Source: Portulaca oleracea (lineage: Eukaryota; Streptophyta; Magnoliopsida; Caryophyllales; Portulacaceae). From it: a DNA stretch of 64,000 bases. Position 1 is the stretch's first letter, and the number at the start of each line of letters is the position of its first letter. The notes beneath the pieces are model-generated. The model saw only the letters and a list, made by a program, of their open reading frames with translations, made no database searches and had not been told where the DNA came from. The stretch spans positions 10,972,785 through 11,036,784 of the forward strand of contig CM055875.1 in assembly GCA_029582165.1 (NCBI GenBank), given 5' to 3'. Of the stretch, positions 10,693 through 22,251 are shown piece after piece. The translations under genes were made by a program, and so were the position numbers.

Positions 10693-12006
10693 CTGCCCAA
10701 AATTGACTTGGCTAATAGCGGCCTCATATTAACATTTGTTAAGGGCCCTAATAATTTATTCTTATTTTTTTAATGTTGAGTAGTTTTCATAGCAAGAAGA
10801 CAAGAAAGGTTTATCAAAATAAGTCTAAAAAAATGAAGTTGATAGCTGTTGGTTTTTTTGATATGGTTCGTACCCTTCACTGGAAATAGTATAATAGAGT
10901 ATATGTGAAGAATATTAGTGAAAAAGTCTACAGAGGACAGAGAGAGAAGTAGAGAACGGGCATTTTGGTAATGAAAAATTCTGTTCTAGTTCGGCGATGC
11001 GACGTGCTCATGTTTTTTATTTCTGAATTATGAACAATATATATATTGTTCAACTCTAAGATAATGATTGAGTTGCATTTATATAATATATGTATGTATG
11101 TAGTTAAAATCATGGCCCAAGAGGCAGTGCTGTGTATAAAAATCTGTCCAAAGGACCAGGGCCACATGAATAATCAGGTAGCTAGTGGGACGTTTAGAAC
11201 TTGGACAAAATATTTATAAATTAATGTAGTTGATACTTGTTTTGTGTCCCCTTCATCCTTCACGATCACAATACCTTGCCTTTGGATAATGATCCTGTCC
11301 TCCATTTGAACATAGCTAGTCTTGATCCACCTATTTGTTCATTTGTTTATTTGCTTAATATTTTCACCTACGGCTCTTTATCAATCCTAGATTAATCAAA
11401 TGCAGTTAATTGGTTCATAATTTGATCATGAGCTACATAGCTGAATAATTTGATCATGAGCTACCTAGCTGAATCTAGAAACTAAATTTAATGGGGTCTA
11501 AATTTGAAGTTAAGTAACTGAAAACTCAACATCTAATTAACAAAAATTAAATATTAAAAATTAAATATATAAAAATCATCATAAGTATAATATGATATAT
11601 AGCATATTGTATATACAATGTACACATTTTTATTTCAATTTTTACATTTTATCTTAAACAATTAATAAAAGTTGCTATCAACTTATTTAAAATTATTCAA
11701 CAGTTACACCTAACTAACCCAAATTCAAGTAATTTGCATCACATTGAGATATTATCAAATTTTCCAAATATATGAATTGTATAAGAATAAAATATTATTT
11801 ATAGACACAAAAGTCAAGAACAATAAACACAAATCAACACAAACACAAGTAATAACCAACAAATGCAACAGAAATCGAATAGATATTGATTCAAACACTC
11901 AAAGATACTTGTAAATTTGAACAATAAAAACAAAAATAAAAATTTTATTTTCTTAGAAGTAAACTATCTTCAGTTATATTTAACACTCCATAAAATTAAA
12001 ATTAAG
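10693..12006. other. Intergenic, upstream of bHLH gene
   Basis: AT-rich DNA between the bHLH promoter and the MULE. It holds one small tandem duplication at 11417-11472 and ATAT/GTAT simple repeats near 11040-11100. No gene was recognised. Confidence 0.6.
11417..11472. repeat. Two-copy 28-bp tandem repeat
   Basis: The unit ATAATTTGATCATGAGCTAC[AC]TAGCTGA occurs twice head to tail with one difference. It contains TGATCA and TAGCT inverted motifs. Confidence 0.9.
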
Positions 12007-12050
12007 TCCCGCTTGCTTTTCGTCGCCCCCCTTTTTACTATTGTCGCCCA
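12007..12050 (+). repeat. Left terminal inverted repeat of the MULE
   Basis: The sequence from TCCCGCTTGC to TGTCGCCCA matches the reverse complement of 19888-19935 with several mismatches in the outer 15 bases and a near-identical CGCCCCCCTTTTTA core. Confidence 0.75.
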
Positions 12051-12334
12051 CCTTTCGCAAAATATTTCCAACCCACGCCCTTGAACCTCATAACTTCACT
12101 CTCCACTATCTCTCTAGTTTATCTCTCTAAAAAACGCTCTCAACCATCGACCACCACAAACCACCCTCATACCGGGATTTAATCGACGAATTTGAGGTAT
12201 GTTTCGAATTTGTAATTTGAATTTGAGGTTTTATATTATGTAAATTTAAATTTCGGCCGAAAACACAAAAAAAAAATTAAAAAAACCATCCGGGACGGCT
12301 GCCGCGCGGAACGCACGGCAAGCCGCCGCCGGTG

Positions 12335-12384
12335 CGGCGCCTAGATCCCGGCACGGCCGCGGCCATGCCGGGATCTGGGTGCCG
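12335..12384. repeat. GC-rich hairpin near MULE left end
   Basis: AGATCCCGGCACGGCC at 12343 pairs with GGCCATGCCGGGATCT ending at 12376, a 16-bp stem with one mismatched pair. GCGGCGCC and GGTGCCGC extend the stem outward. A related GC-rich patch lies at 19562-19665 at the other end. Confidence 0.8.
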
Positions 12385-12431
12385 CAACGATGGCGGCTTG
12401 CCATGCGTTTGCATTTCACCCATTTTTTCGT

Positions 12432-12960
12432 TTTTTTGTTTTAATATTAATAAAATTAATATTAATTGTTATTATTGTTATGTTTATTAATATTGTTATT
12501 GTTATGTTTATTAATATTGTTATTGTTATTTTTATTAATATTATTATTGATAATAATTGTTATTAATATTATTATTGTTAATAATTGTTATTAGATTATT
12601 GTTAAATAATAAATAAAAATTAAATATTATATTTATTAAAGTTAATATTGTTATTATTAAATATGATAATTATTAATATTGTTATTATGAATATTATTGT
12701 TAATTATGTGTTAATTTGATAATTATTAGTGATTAATTGTATTATTATTATTAATATTGTGTTATGAAAATTAGATTAATATTAATATTGTTAATATTAA
12801 TGTTAAGCATGTGTTAATATGACAATTAGTAGTGATTAATATCAGTGATATTGATTCGTTGTTAATATTTGATGCGTTAATATTATTTAGTGATTAAGCA
12901 TGTGTTAATGTTAGTGATTAATTGTCTTAGAAAAAAATCGTAATTGTGATGTAGGGTTAA
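12432..12960. repeat. AT-rich TTAATATTGTTATT-type tract, left side of MULE
   Basis: Irregular repeats of TTAATATTGTTATT fill the start of the PMD 5' UTR intron. The mirror-image tract AATAATAATTAACAT lies at 18955-19510, inside the transposase first intron. Confidence 0.8.
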
Positions 12961-13310
12961 GTTTACGGGTTAGTGTATATTCCGAATAGTTTATATGTAG
13001 TTGTGTTAGAAGGATGTTGAGTTTGGATGATTTTGGTTGTTATTTGTAAGTAAGTTGGCGTATATAGTTGGTATGGGTAATTTATTCATAATCCAACTTA
13101 ATTGTCAATTTATGTACTCATAACTCCAAATGATGACATAATAGTTATGTCACATCCATTTAATAACTTAGGTACTCAACAACCAGTTGATACGTAAGTG
13201 AATAGGTTATTTTGTGATGGTAGGTTAGGATAATAATTATGTTAATGTATAGTTATAGTATGTTAGTTGTATACGTCAAAGAAAGAGGTTGACTTTTGGG
13301 TCATATTAGT

Positions 13311-13942
13311 GTCCAAGGAGAGTGTGTGTTGTAACCTGATAATGTATGGTTGAGAAGGTTAATCAATGCCCCGCATCAACTCTCGTTTACTTGTTTGGTT
13401 CCCAAAAAGTAGCCCACTATCGCCAGATGAAATTGGCAGTGCGTAGTGCTTTGGGAGTTAGAGCGTGTTAGATTCGGTCCAATGCAATGTTCTATTGTGC
13501 ATCCTGGTGGGTCAACAAGATAAGGCGGATCTGAAAGGGAAGCTAGTAGTGAAGGGTCTGGTGCAAATCGTGTTGGACTTTCGTGCATGTAAGATTCATA
13601 GGTCCATCAAAGCATTGAACGATGATGCAAATTCACTGCATAGATGGACCTGTGAATCTTACATGCAAGAAAGCCCAACACGATTTGTATTAGACCCTTC
13701 ACTGCTAGATTCTTTTTCAGATCCGCCTTATCTTGTTGCCCACCAGGCTGCACAATAGAAACATTACATTGTACCGAATCTGATACGCTTCTAACTCCCA
13801 GAGCACTGTAGACCTCGCGCAATTTCACTGCTGACAGTGCGTTATTTTTTGGGAACCAAACAATTAAACGAGAAGTCGGTACGGCTGACGAAAGTCTTTT
13901 TCAACCATAGATTAACAGTTAAACAACACACTCTCCTTGGAC
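13311..13942. repeat. 630-bp foldback (long hairpin) in PMD 5' UTR intron
   Basis: The left arm 13311-13608 and right arm 13643-13942 are imperfect reverse complements over about 300 bp, from GTCCAAGGAGAGTGTGT at the outer ends to GGTCCATC at the inner ends, with a loop of about 34 bases. Long shared blocks include AACAAGATAAGGCGGATCTG and TGCATGTAAGATTCA. Open frames across each arm are similar to one another because of the duplication; the encoded peptide is not recognised. The foldback lies wholly in the inferred intron 12197-14059, so a transcript would form a long double-stranded stem. Confidence 0.85.
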
Positions 13943-14069
13943 AATAACATGATCCTCTTGCCTCGTGACACGACTTAGTTAACCAACACACGTTAACCCA
14001 TTTGCGCATATTTTTGCGGCTTAAATGATTATTATGTTATGTATGTCTTCATTTTGCAGGTGATCTAAA

Positions 14070-16073
14070 ATGGTAGGGAAGGGCAAGGGCCGAGGTTTAC
14101 GGGCCGCGAATCGACTTGTGAGTGGTTGGAGGGTGAGTGCAGGGACCCCACAGACGCAATGTATCGCGTCAACTCGCCGTCTTTGGTCGTGGTGCAGATG
14201 CACGGTGATGCGTGAGGCGGCCCAGAGAGTCAGGCAACGCGAGATTTCGTTGACCATCTCAACCAGGCCATGGATGAGTCTAGCGGCTCTACAACATCGG
14301 AGTCGGGGGACGATGAGACAGGGGAGCCCGAGATGCAAATGATCCTGACCTCCATCGCCAATTTTACAACTACTGGGCCAGGTTACAGGCCATCAGGTTT
14401 CATGCCGATGAAGGATTCAGCCGGGAAGTTTGCCCCGGTCGGCGGTGGGCGGGAAGCGATTACGCTCTGGGTCCATGAGCGTATATCGAAGAAGAGCGAA
14501 GCGGCGACAATTCCTGGAAGATTGGTGGTAACGTTCCCGGGGGACCTGCAATTCCCTCATTAATACCGAGCTTTGGAGGTCACATTGCTCGGGTAATATG
14601 GGAGGGTCGCGAGCGTTCGCCTCGTGTTGTCCTTGATTGCTTGACGAAGAAGAATGCGTTGAGGAGTTGTGGTCGATGCGACAAGTTGGAACTGAATGCC
14701 AGCGGCACCGGGAAGAATCCAAATAACCAATTTGACGGAGTTGATGTACGACCACATCGACGACGCGTTGATCTCGGCGTTCGTTGAGAGGTGGCAACCC
14801 GACACAAACACATTTCACCTTCCCTTTGGTGAAATGGCGATCATGTTGCATGATGTGCAACATATATTAGGTCTTGCGGTTGATGGCTTGATGCGAAGGA
14901 CTTCCTCGGGAAGTCGTTAACGATCGTGCGTGATTTTTGAAAAGGAATGGCGGAGTTGAAGGTCGATAGCATTTATGATAAAGGGTGGCATAGTGACTCC
15001 CATTTGAGGTCGATTAGTTTATCGACCGGTTTTCCCATTCCCTATAGGATACGGCGTGGTTGTTGAGCATCTTTGGGAAACACTATCCTCGTGGACAAAT
15101 CGAGGATAGAATTAGGCGCATCCGTGGCCTAGCATCGATGTTATCGTTGATCGCATTGGGGGCGGTGACCTTGGCGTTCCTTTACCGCTTGATTAGGGAT
15201 GGCGAGCGGTAGGCAGCCAAGATGGCGGGTGTTTGACCTGCCGCAAGCACGGATCTACGAGTACTTTCACGATTTTAGGCCACACGCGAGCGGCCGGTTA
15301 ATGGGCATCGCGGCGGTGGTCCCCATCCGCCCAAGTTCGGGCGGCGCCACGGCGATTAAGGGCCTCCTTGGATGTGTTGGCGGATCGTGTGAGTTGGGCC
15401 CGTGCGGTCTGCCGTACAAGTCATGTAGCAGGACGTTGTACAATGGAGGCATTCGTGCATACGACATCACTGAGCTGTACATGCCCGATCGCGTCGTTCG
15501 GCAGTTAGGGCACCTACAACATATCCCACGGAGATTATCAGTCCCAAAGAGCGCTGAACGACCGGCGAAGGGCCCCTACAAATTGGAATTTGTGGATGCT
15601 AACGTCAGCGCTGACTGGGCGGGGTTTCCCATATACAACAAAATGTCAGTGCGTGATGTGCCCCGCACGAAACAAGTGTCGTGGGAATCGGATGTCGCTT
15701 ACAACGACTGGTATGCGGCACATTCACACAAGTTTTTGAATAACAACGCCTCCGCAAGCCAATCGACAGTCGAGGACCTTCCGACACACGAACAGGTACA
15801 CTTAAACCCTCATCATAATTAAATATTTTGTGTTTTATTTTTTGTTTTATTTTTTTATTGGTCTGACCGCATTATTTTGTATTTTTTTTATAAAAGTGGG
15901 CCTATACATGGGCATCATTAGTTCAACGAGGGAGGCATCAATTCTAAGCGGACGATGAGACAGCGACAATTAATCGTGCGTGGTACGATGAGATGGTCGA
16001 TTTGCACGGGCGTTGGTGCCATCAGATGCATATTGAAGTCCCCGAGGCGGAAGACGATGATGAGGAGGAGTAG
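14070..16073 (+). pseudogene. Plant mobile domain (PMD) gene of the MULE, broken
   Basis: A leader exon ending at 12196 (GAG|GTATGT) appears spliced to 14060 (TTTTGCAG|GTG), with ATG at 14070. PMD features follow in order: FGGHIARVIWEGRERSPRVV-like residues near 14570; LTELMYDHIDDALISAFVER then FHLPFGEMAIMLHDVQHILG at 14720-14880; ALGAVTLAFLYR near 15160; and ARIYEYFHDFRPH near 15245. The last intron is probably 15796-15896 (CAG|GTACAC...AAAAG|TGG), and the final exon ends in an acidic D/E run at 16073. Frameshifts occur near 14530 and 14690, there are stops between 14920 and 15200, and a TAA lies in the last exon. PMD proteins are related to the MAIN/MAIL1 family; the molecular role of transposon copies is not established. 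Confidence 0.8.
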
Positions 16074-16316
16074 ATTGTGTTTTTTAATTTCATTGTTTTT
16101 ATTGTACCCTAAACTAAGTGTTAATTTGTGTTGAACTAATTAACTGATTCTGCGTTGAGTTTTTTAATTTGTGTTTTTATTGTGTTTTTATTGTACCCTA
16201 AACTAAGCGACAATTTATGTTATGTTTGCCGATAACGTTTCAATTAAATGCATCATTTTCAATATAAATATAATTAGCAATTCATATATATACAACGGTA
16301 CAACTACAACAATCAT

Positions 16317-19300
16317 TGGCGTTGAGCGGCCCTAATAGCCTGCCATCTATCAATACGAGCCTGGAAAGGCTCATCCCACCCTTGAACGGTTATGTCTCTA
16401 GCTGTTCGCCATCCAATATGAATCGGCGGTAGAGGGCAGTCATCCCGTAAATGGATAAGCATGAAGTGGTTATTGTATCGCACAATTCCCTGAACTTTCG
16501 CAGGTGCCGTAAGTCTAGGCCCTCCTCTTATGGGTAATATTGATATGCATAGTTCAGCTGTCTGCGATCGTGGACAGGAGGTGTTGACAAGAAGATCCAC
16601 ATCATATTCATCGCTGTCGCAGCTGGAAATAAGTCATTTGGAGCCGACATCCAATGTTCAAATGCGTGGCCCACCAAGTGGCCGTGAATCATGCGTATGT
16701 CTCAAGGAACATCTCGCTTTGTTAAGCAGCGATAACATATGCATTTTCACTGCGCAACTCGGTGCTCATTGAGAACCTAGCGATTGACCACTTTTCCTCA
16801 TCCCGTAACTCGCCTCGCCACTCATCCGAACCCACGATTGCCATCGCTTCCACATCCGTCCATCCAATGACGTATGGCGAATGAAATGTGGCAAAGCGTC
16901 CTCGAACGGAACGGATCTTGGCATCCGGTTAATACTGCGAATCATATTATCTTAAGTTATAAACAACAATATATAGTCATTATTAAAACCAAACAAGTGC
17001 TATAAATATCGTAAACTGTTGACCCCATCCCAACCGATGAAGAATCGTTCCCTTTTTCCTTGACGAATTAAATCATTTGTCTTGCTACCCGCCCGATGAT
17101 CGTCCGTACTCAAACGCACCGGGATTGCGTCGCGTTGATTTTGAAGTCTTGATGCCCGCCGCCGTGGGGGCTTGTCTGCGGATCAGAATATACTCACCGC
17201 TGTCGGGATTCAACTTTCCATTGAGGACACCTTTACGTGTCGCATAACCGCTGGTCACTCTCCCGAAACAGTTGCTTGATTCCTCAAATTGTTCTAAGTC
17301 TGTACCTGGTGGAACATCATTTGAGCATGCAGTTTCACCATCGCCAATCACTGTCAGTTGTCTCCAAAACATATTTATCCGTGTCAGCGGAATTGGCTCT
17401 CCAGATGCGTAAACTTCCATCATAGAACACGCGCACGGGAGGAGGTGGGTTCTCGACACCAGGTGATCGCATAAGTAACATTATACCTCATCGCCAGCAT
17501 CTTATTGAGCTCATACGACATAAGGTCCAATGCGTGATGAGATACTCTTCCGAGCAAATTCTTAAAGAAATGAGATGGACCTAATTGCCTGTGCGTGCTC
17601 CTTGATAGTTCAAGCTCCCTCTTAATCTCCGTATGTTGATTCTCCAAGTGATAGTGAATCTTCGCAAACACACGATCGAAGGTGCTTCTGGAACTGCCGA
17701 TATAATACTTTAGTGATAAATGCTGGCTCTCAACTCTTGAAGTGGCTGTGTTCCCCATATGAGGTACATTATCGGTCCAAGCACAAACAAATTTTTCTTT
17801 ATGACTCAGCCACGTCCCCGTAAGACTCAGCCACGTCCCCGTAAGATAATCAACTATCGCATGTACAATGCCGTTCCAGAAATGATGTCTGAAATGAAGC
17901 CCGAGTCCGAGCTTCTTGCCCCCAGTAAGGACGTTTACTTTGTTCTCCACATCATTCGCAATATGCCACACGCACAAAAGTTGATGCACATTTGGGTAAA
18001 CCCTGGCAACAGCCCCCAACAAAGCATCCTGCTTGTCCGTCACAAACACGGATGGAATTACATCGGTACCCAACAATTCATACACTCTCCACAATAGCCA
18101 CTCATAAGATTCCATCTTCTCGTCCCGCATGAACGAGTAAGCAATCTGGAAGTTGCGGTTTGTCGGTGTCATGCCTACGAGCTCACATAAAGGCCACTTT
18201 GCCTTGTTAGTCTTGTACGTTGTGTCAATGAGAATGACATTTGGGTACGTACGTAGCAACTTCAACGTGTAAGGATGACATAAAAAAACCTGACGAAGCT
18301 CGCCATCGTCATCATAATCGACAAAAGAGACGTACCCGCCGAGTTTCGCCATGCGCAAGCATTGTCCCGCAACCGTCCTACCATCCAATTCCTCAGTGCG
18401 CATCTTTGCCCGCTTGTTGTATACTTGCTTCACGTTTATCGTAGAGGCGGGGAACCTAATCTTCAACGACGTTTGTATCGTCGCCGGTGTGCACCCCGTG
18501 TTGGTCATATCCCGGACATGTTCTTTCATTTCAGAGGTTAATGGATGTCCGTGACGATGCCCTTCCTCGTACACGATGAAGGCATGATTGTGCTTCCCCC
18601 GGTCACCGTCGCACACTCTAACTCGCCATTCCGTTTCGTTGCGAGTCCACGCAACAATGGCGAATTTACATTGGCACGCCTTCGTTGACGTACTCCGACG
18701 AGCCGCATCATCTAGATCGTTCAATTTGCCACGATACTTTCCGTACCTCCAACACTTCAAATAACACCTTAACGGACTATCGGCATCTTTTCTCTTGTAC
18801 GAAGCCCGTACAAACCTAAAACCGATTGCCGCAGCTACTCCATTGGCCCATTCTTGCAATGCTTCAATACTCTCGAAAACATTTTGCGTTACAAAATGGG
18901 AGGAGTAATCAACGCCGTCCCCGCCAAAGTCCTCCAAAAAAACCTTCAAACAATAAAAACAATTATTAATATACTAATAATAACTGGGATACTAATTTGT
19001 AATAATAATGTTAGTAGCTTCAACATTTATAAATAACATACAATTCTAATATTAATTATCATAATAATAATATTATAAAAAAATAAAAATTGTAACATAA
19101 TTAACATAATAATAACAATTAACAACATTATTTACCATAATGATATTATTTTAAATAAATAAATAATAATTTTAACAACATTTACTAATATTTTTAATAA
19201 TATCAACAACACTTATAAACAACTTGTATTAATAATATTAATTAACATAATTTTAACATAATTAACATAATAATTATAATTAATAACATTAATTATATTA

Positions 19301-19759
19301 ATAAAAATTTTATTTAAATAACAATATTAACAATAATAATTAGCATAATTAACATAATATAATAATAATAACAACACTTCTAAACAACTTATTTATAATA
19401 ATATGTTTTAACAAAATTTACATAACAATTATAATTAACGACATTTATTACCTTAATAATATTAACATAAATAAATAAATAATATTTTTTTACATAAACA
19501 ATAATATTAATATTTTATAAAAATTTAAAAAAAAAATTGAAACCAAAATTTTTCGGAAAAAATCTAGGTGCCGCGCCCAGATCACGCCGTGGCGCCAGGC
19601 TACCGCAGACGCATGCGCACGGCAGAGCCATACGCGCCCACGGATCTGGCGCCGCGACATATTTTTCCGGAAAAAATTTTTCGTCTTAATTTTTTTTAGA
19701 ATTTAAATTTACAAACTAACCTCTTGTTCTTCACTTGAATTACCACCTTCTATTGACAT
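16317..19759 (-). pseudogene. MULE transposase with OTU-like C-terminus, broken
   Basis: Exon 1 (19759-19721, 13 codons, donor GAG|GTTAGT) joins exon 2 at 18943 in phase. Exon 2 encodes a Cys/His-containing N-terminal DNA-binding region (KACQCKF...KHNHAF). The MULE core follows: VILIDTTYKTNKAKWPLCEL (first Asp), SVFVTDKQDALLGAV (second Asp), VHQLLCVWHI and ATSRVESQHLS (Glu). A frameshift at about 17455 separates this from a C-terminal SWIM-like LLPCAC segment and NPGAFEYGR. An intron probably covers about 16935-17020. The region 16885-16317 resembles an OTU cysteine protease domain ending HFMLIHLRDDCPLPPIHIGW. Its catalytic motif at about 16826-16852 reads D-G-N-R-G-F in the shifted frame, with Arg where the Cys should be. 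Intact, this enzyme cuts and joins the element ends in the nucleus. Confidence 0.82.
18944..19720 (-). other. First intron of the MULE transposase gene
   Basis: GTTAGT at 19720 and ...TTTGAAG at 18944 bound it. It contains the AT-rich tract and the GC-rich patch 19562-19665 (GCCGCGCCCAGATC... and ...GATCTGGCGCCGC in inverted relation). Confidence 0.65.
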
Positions 19760-19887
19760 TTTAGGTTAAATTTCAAAAACAAATCAAAATTTTAGAGAGA
19801 GAATTCGAGAGGAGAGTGAGAGGAGAGTGAGAGGATGTGAGTTAGAGAGAAGGTGGTTGAAATATATTAAGGGCAAAAACGTCTTTT

Positions 19888-19935
19888 GGGGGGCGACATT
19901 ACTAAAAAGGGGGGCGGCGTTAAGCAATACCCAAC
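19888..19935 (-). repeat. Right terminal inverted repeat of the MULE
   Basis: On the minus strand it starts GTTGGGTATTGCTTAACGCC and continues with GCCCCCCTTTTTAGTAATG, pairing with 12007-12050. Confidence 0.75.
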
Positions 19936-19944
19936 ATAATAAAG

Positions 19945-20778
19945 TCTTAGACAATAAAAATATTGAACTAATTGCTGAAACAATTGACATTTCATGACTT
20001 TTCATAAATTATAACTAATATTATATAAATTTACTTCAATGCAAAAACGTCAATATATATTTTCTTTTTTTCAAAATAGTGGGGTCGTTGGACCCCACAT
20101 GAACCCACCTTAACTCCGCCTCCGATGAGCTAATATGCAAATAAAGTTAGGTTTAGACATATTCAATTTTTATCAAAGTCTGGTTTTCCATATATTTTGG
20201 GTTGTTTCCTATTGATATTGACAAGTTTTTACACAAGATCAATTTTGATGGGGTTAATTTGAAGTTGTTCTCGTAAATGTATCTTCATGGAATTAGGTCC
20301 AATTCGGAGCTTATTGTGGGAGCCAATTTCATTCAAACTCAAGTTTTGGAGATGGATAAATGGTTTCCTTTTCGTAATTTATACTTTTTGGCCTCTAAGT
20401 AGTTGATTACGGATAAAACACTTTTTATAAGAATGATGTCATACCACACTCTTTTTACGATGGCTATTATGAAAATTGTAGAAAAACAAAAGTGAGGCGA
20501 TGGTGTTCCCGTAAATATTTGAAATATTTTACTATAGTTCTTATATGATAACCACAATAATAGACCATGATGCAGCTACTACGTACTAAAGTTGCTTGAA
20601 TGGACTGTTGTAATAGAATAACCTATCACAATGTTTGTTTGTAATAATTGTTGTAATGGATACTTCATCTTTAAAACCACATATATACATTGCCCCAACT
20701 AAAAACGCGAAAACGACACACTCGCTATCCTTTGTTAGTTGCTCACCCCTTACCCATTTCTCTCTCCCTTTCTTTCTA
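19945..20778. other. Intergenic, nothing recognised
   Basis: AT-rich DNA. A pyrimidine tract (about 20755-20781, ending in CAG) immediately precedes the tubulin-like fragment and looks like a 3' splice site, but no upstream exon was found. Confidence 0.5.
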
Positions 20779-21072
20779 TCAGACTCAAATCTTCATCTCG
20801 AACGGGTCGATTAATGCCCACTTCAACAAAGCCACCAATAGAAGGTACGTCGTATGTGTCGTCACAATGGATCTCCAGCCAAGTACTACGAATTCTATCC
20901 AATCTAGAGCCATGAACCGAATCTTCGAACCCAACAACTTCGTGTTCAGTCAGTTTAGGCCGGCAAGAAATAATCGGGACAAGGGGCAATACATTGAGGC
21001 TGCTAAACTCATCCATTCTGTTTTTGATGTTGTAAGGAAAAAGGCCAAGAATTTTGATTGTCGGTTGGGTAA
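20779..21072 (+). pseudogene. Beta-tubulin first-exon fragment
   Basis: The translation aligns with beta-tubulin residues of roughly 38 to 131. SDSNLHLERV (20779) continues after a one-base frameshift as INAHFNKATNRRYV, then VTMDLQPSTTNSIQSRAMNR, IFEPNNFVFSQFRPARNN, KGQYIEAAKLIHSVFDVVRK and KAKNFDCRLG. Tubulin counterparts include RYVPRAVLMDLEP, DNFVFGQ and DVVRKEAENCDC. Similarity ends at G|GTAATC, the position where plant beta-tubulin genes carry their first intron, so a genomic (intron-containing) source is likely and a processed cDNA unlikely. The first 37 residues or so are missing, and conserved sites are changed (for example FGQSGAGNNWAKG is now FSQFRPARNNRDKG, which loses the glycine-rich nucleotide loop). 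It cannot make tubulin. Confidence 0.8.
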
Positions 21073-21079
21073 TCACTAA

Positions 21080-22060
21080 ATTTCTTGTGTTTTTAGCATT
21101 TGAATTTGTTGGTTTTGATTCTTGGGTATCCTTGCTTTTGTTGGCACATTGGGTTAGTTGTCTAATCTACTGGGAAAATAGCATACGTCACACACACTAA
21201 AATGTTGCACTTTAGCCAAGTATCAATCTCGTTTCTTTGATTCTTCAACATTTTAATTATAGTTGTCGTATATTTTATGAATATGATTTATTCGTATACA
21301 TAATTAGGTTTTATCGTTTATCTGATTCCATTTTTATTATCTTGCCACTGGTACTTTTTAGAAGTTAATCTTAGAGGCAGGAGATTTTGTAAGTTCATTC
21401 ATAAACTCAAATTTTGATCAAGATCCATTTGCCGCACCGCACACTGACTCTCTTTCTCACAAACTCACTTAGTTTCATATTCCTTCTTCACTCAGACGAA
21501 TCTCTGCACTAGTAACTTTATCGCCGTTTTAATTCATGCAAAGACCTATCTATCCTAATATTTTTGTTGATTATTTATCATATGACAAACAAGAGCTGGG
21601 AGTTGTACATTTATGAAACTATATCTTGTAAGAATAGTCCTTATTTTGGCAATACAGAAATTGTACAACAGAATGAACAACCAAGTATGATATCTCCTTC
21701 TTGTAGTCATCGCAGAATCATGAGCATCCTTGCAACACTTCTACCAGTTTTAGAAATACAACAAAATTGAATGTTTGACAACAATTTCCTACAAGATAGA
21801 AGCACGACCTGACAATCACAACACAGATGTTGGACCCATTGGAAAAGTTACATTAGAAGCACAAAATCTGTGAAAATTGTGAAAACCCTTGGGACCTGGC
21901 CTCTCTTAAGAACAATTCAATCCTAGCAGTTCCACCTGCAAAGCCGACAAGTCAAACATAAGTCCCCCAATCCCCAGACCCATCATAAGTCGTCCTCATT
22001 GCAACAATGTCCTCACCCCAAGTTTTCTAAATCTTATCGACGGCCATTCAAATGCCTCTT
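21080..22060. other. Intergenic, nothing recognised
   Basis: Follows the tubulin-like fragment; the first part could be decayed tubulin intron DNA. No second tubulin exon was seen and no other gene is supported. Confidence 0.5.
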
Positions 22061-22062
22061 AG

Positions 22063-22204
22063 AATACATACATACATACATACATACATACATACATACA
22101 TACATACATACATACATACAAACAAACAAACATACATACATACATACATACATACATACATACATACATACATACATACATACATACATACATACATACA
22201 TACA

Positions 22205-22237
<33 letters not shown>

Positions 22238-22251
22238 GTGTGTGTGTGTGT
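22063..22251. repeat. (CATA)n microsatellite followed by (TG)n
   Basis: About 40 CATA units with one AAACAAACAAA interruption near 22120-22130, then a short TG run (22238-22251). Open frames on both strands here are products of the repeat. Confidence 0.97.

Larger units (their letters stand above)
12007..19935. mobile_element. MULE transposon carrying PMD and transposase/OTU genes
   Basis: Imperfect inverted ends pair 12007-12050 with 19888-19935; shared core motifs are CGCCCCCCTTTTTA and TGTCGCCC. Flanking 9-mers AAAATTAAG (11998-12006) and ATAATAAAG (19936-19944) agree at seven of nine bases, as expected for a MULE target duplication that has aged. Inside each end come a CT-rich leader, a GC-rich patch and a long TTAATA-type AT-rich tract, in mirrored order. 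Two gene remnants face each other: PMD on plus and transposase on minus. PMD domains are known in plant MULE and Ty3 elements. Frameshifts in both genes suggest the copy no longer moves by itself. Confidence 0.85.

Noticed and set aside
13465..13828. Two similar open frames on opposite strands as a gene pair
   Set aside because: They are the two arms of one inverted repeat and no protein family was recognised.
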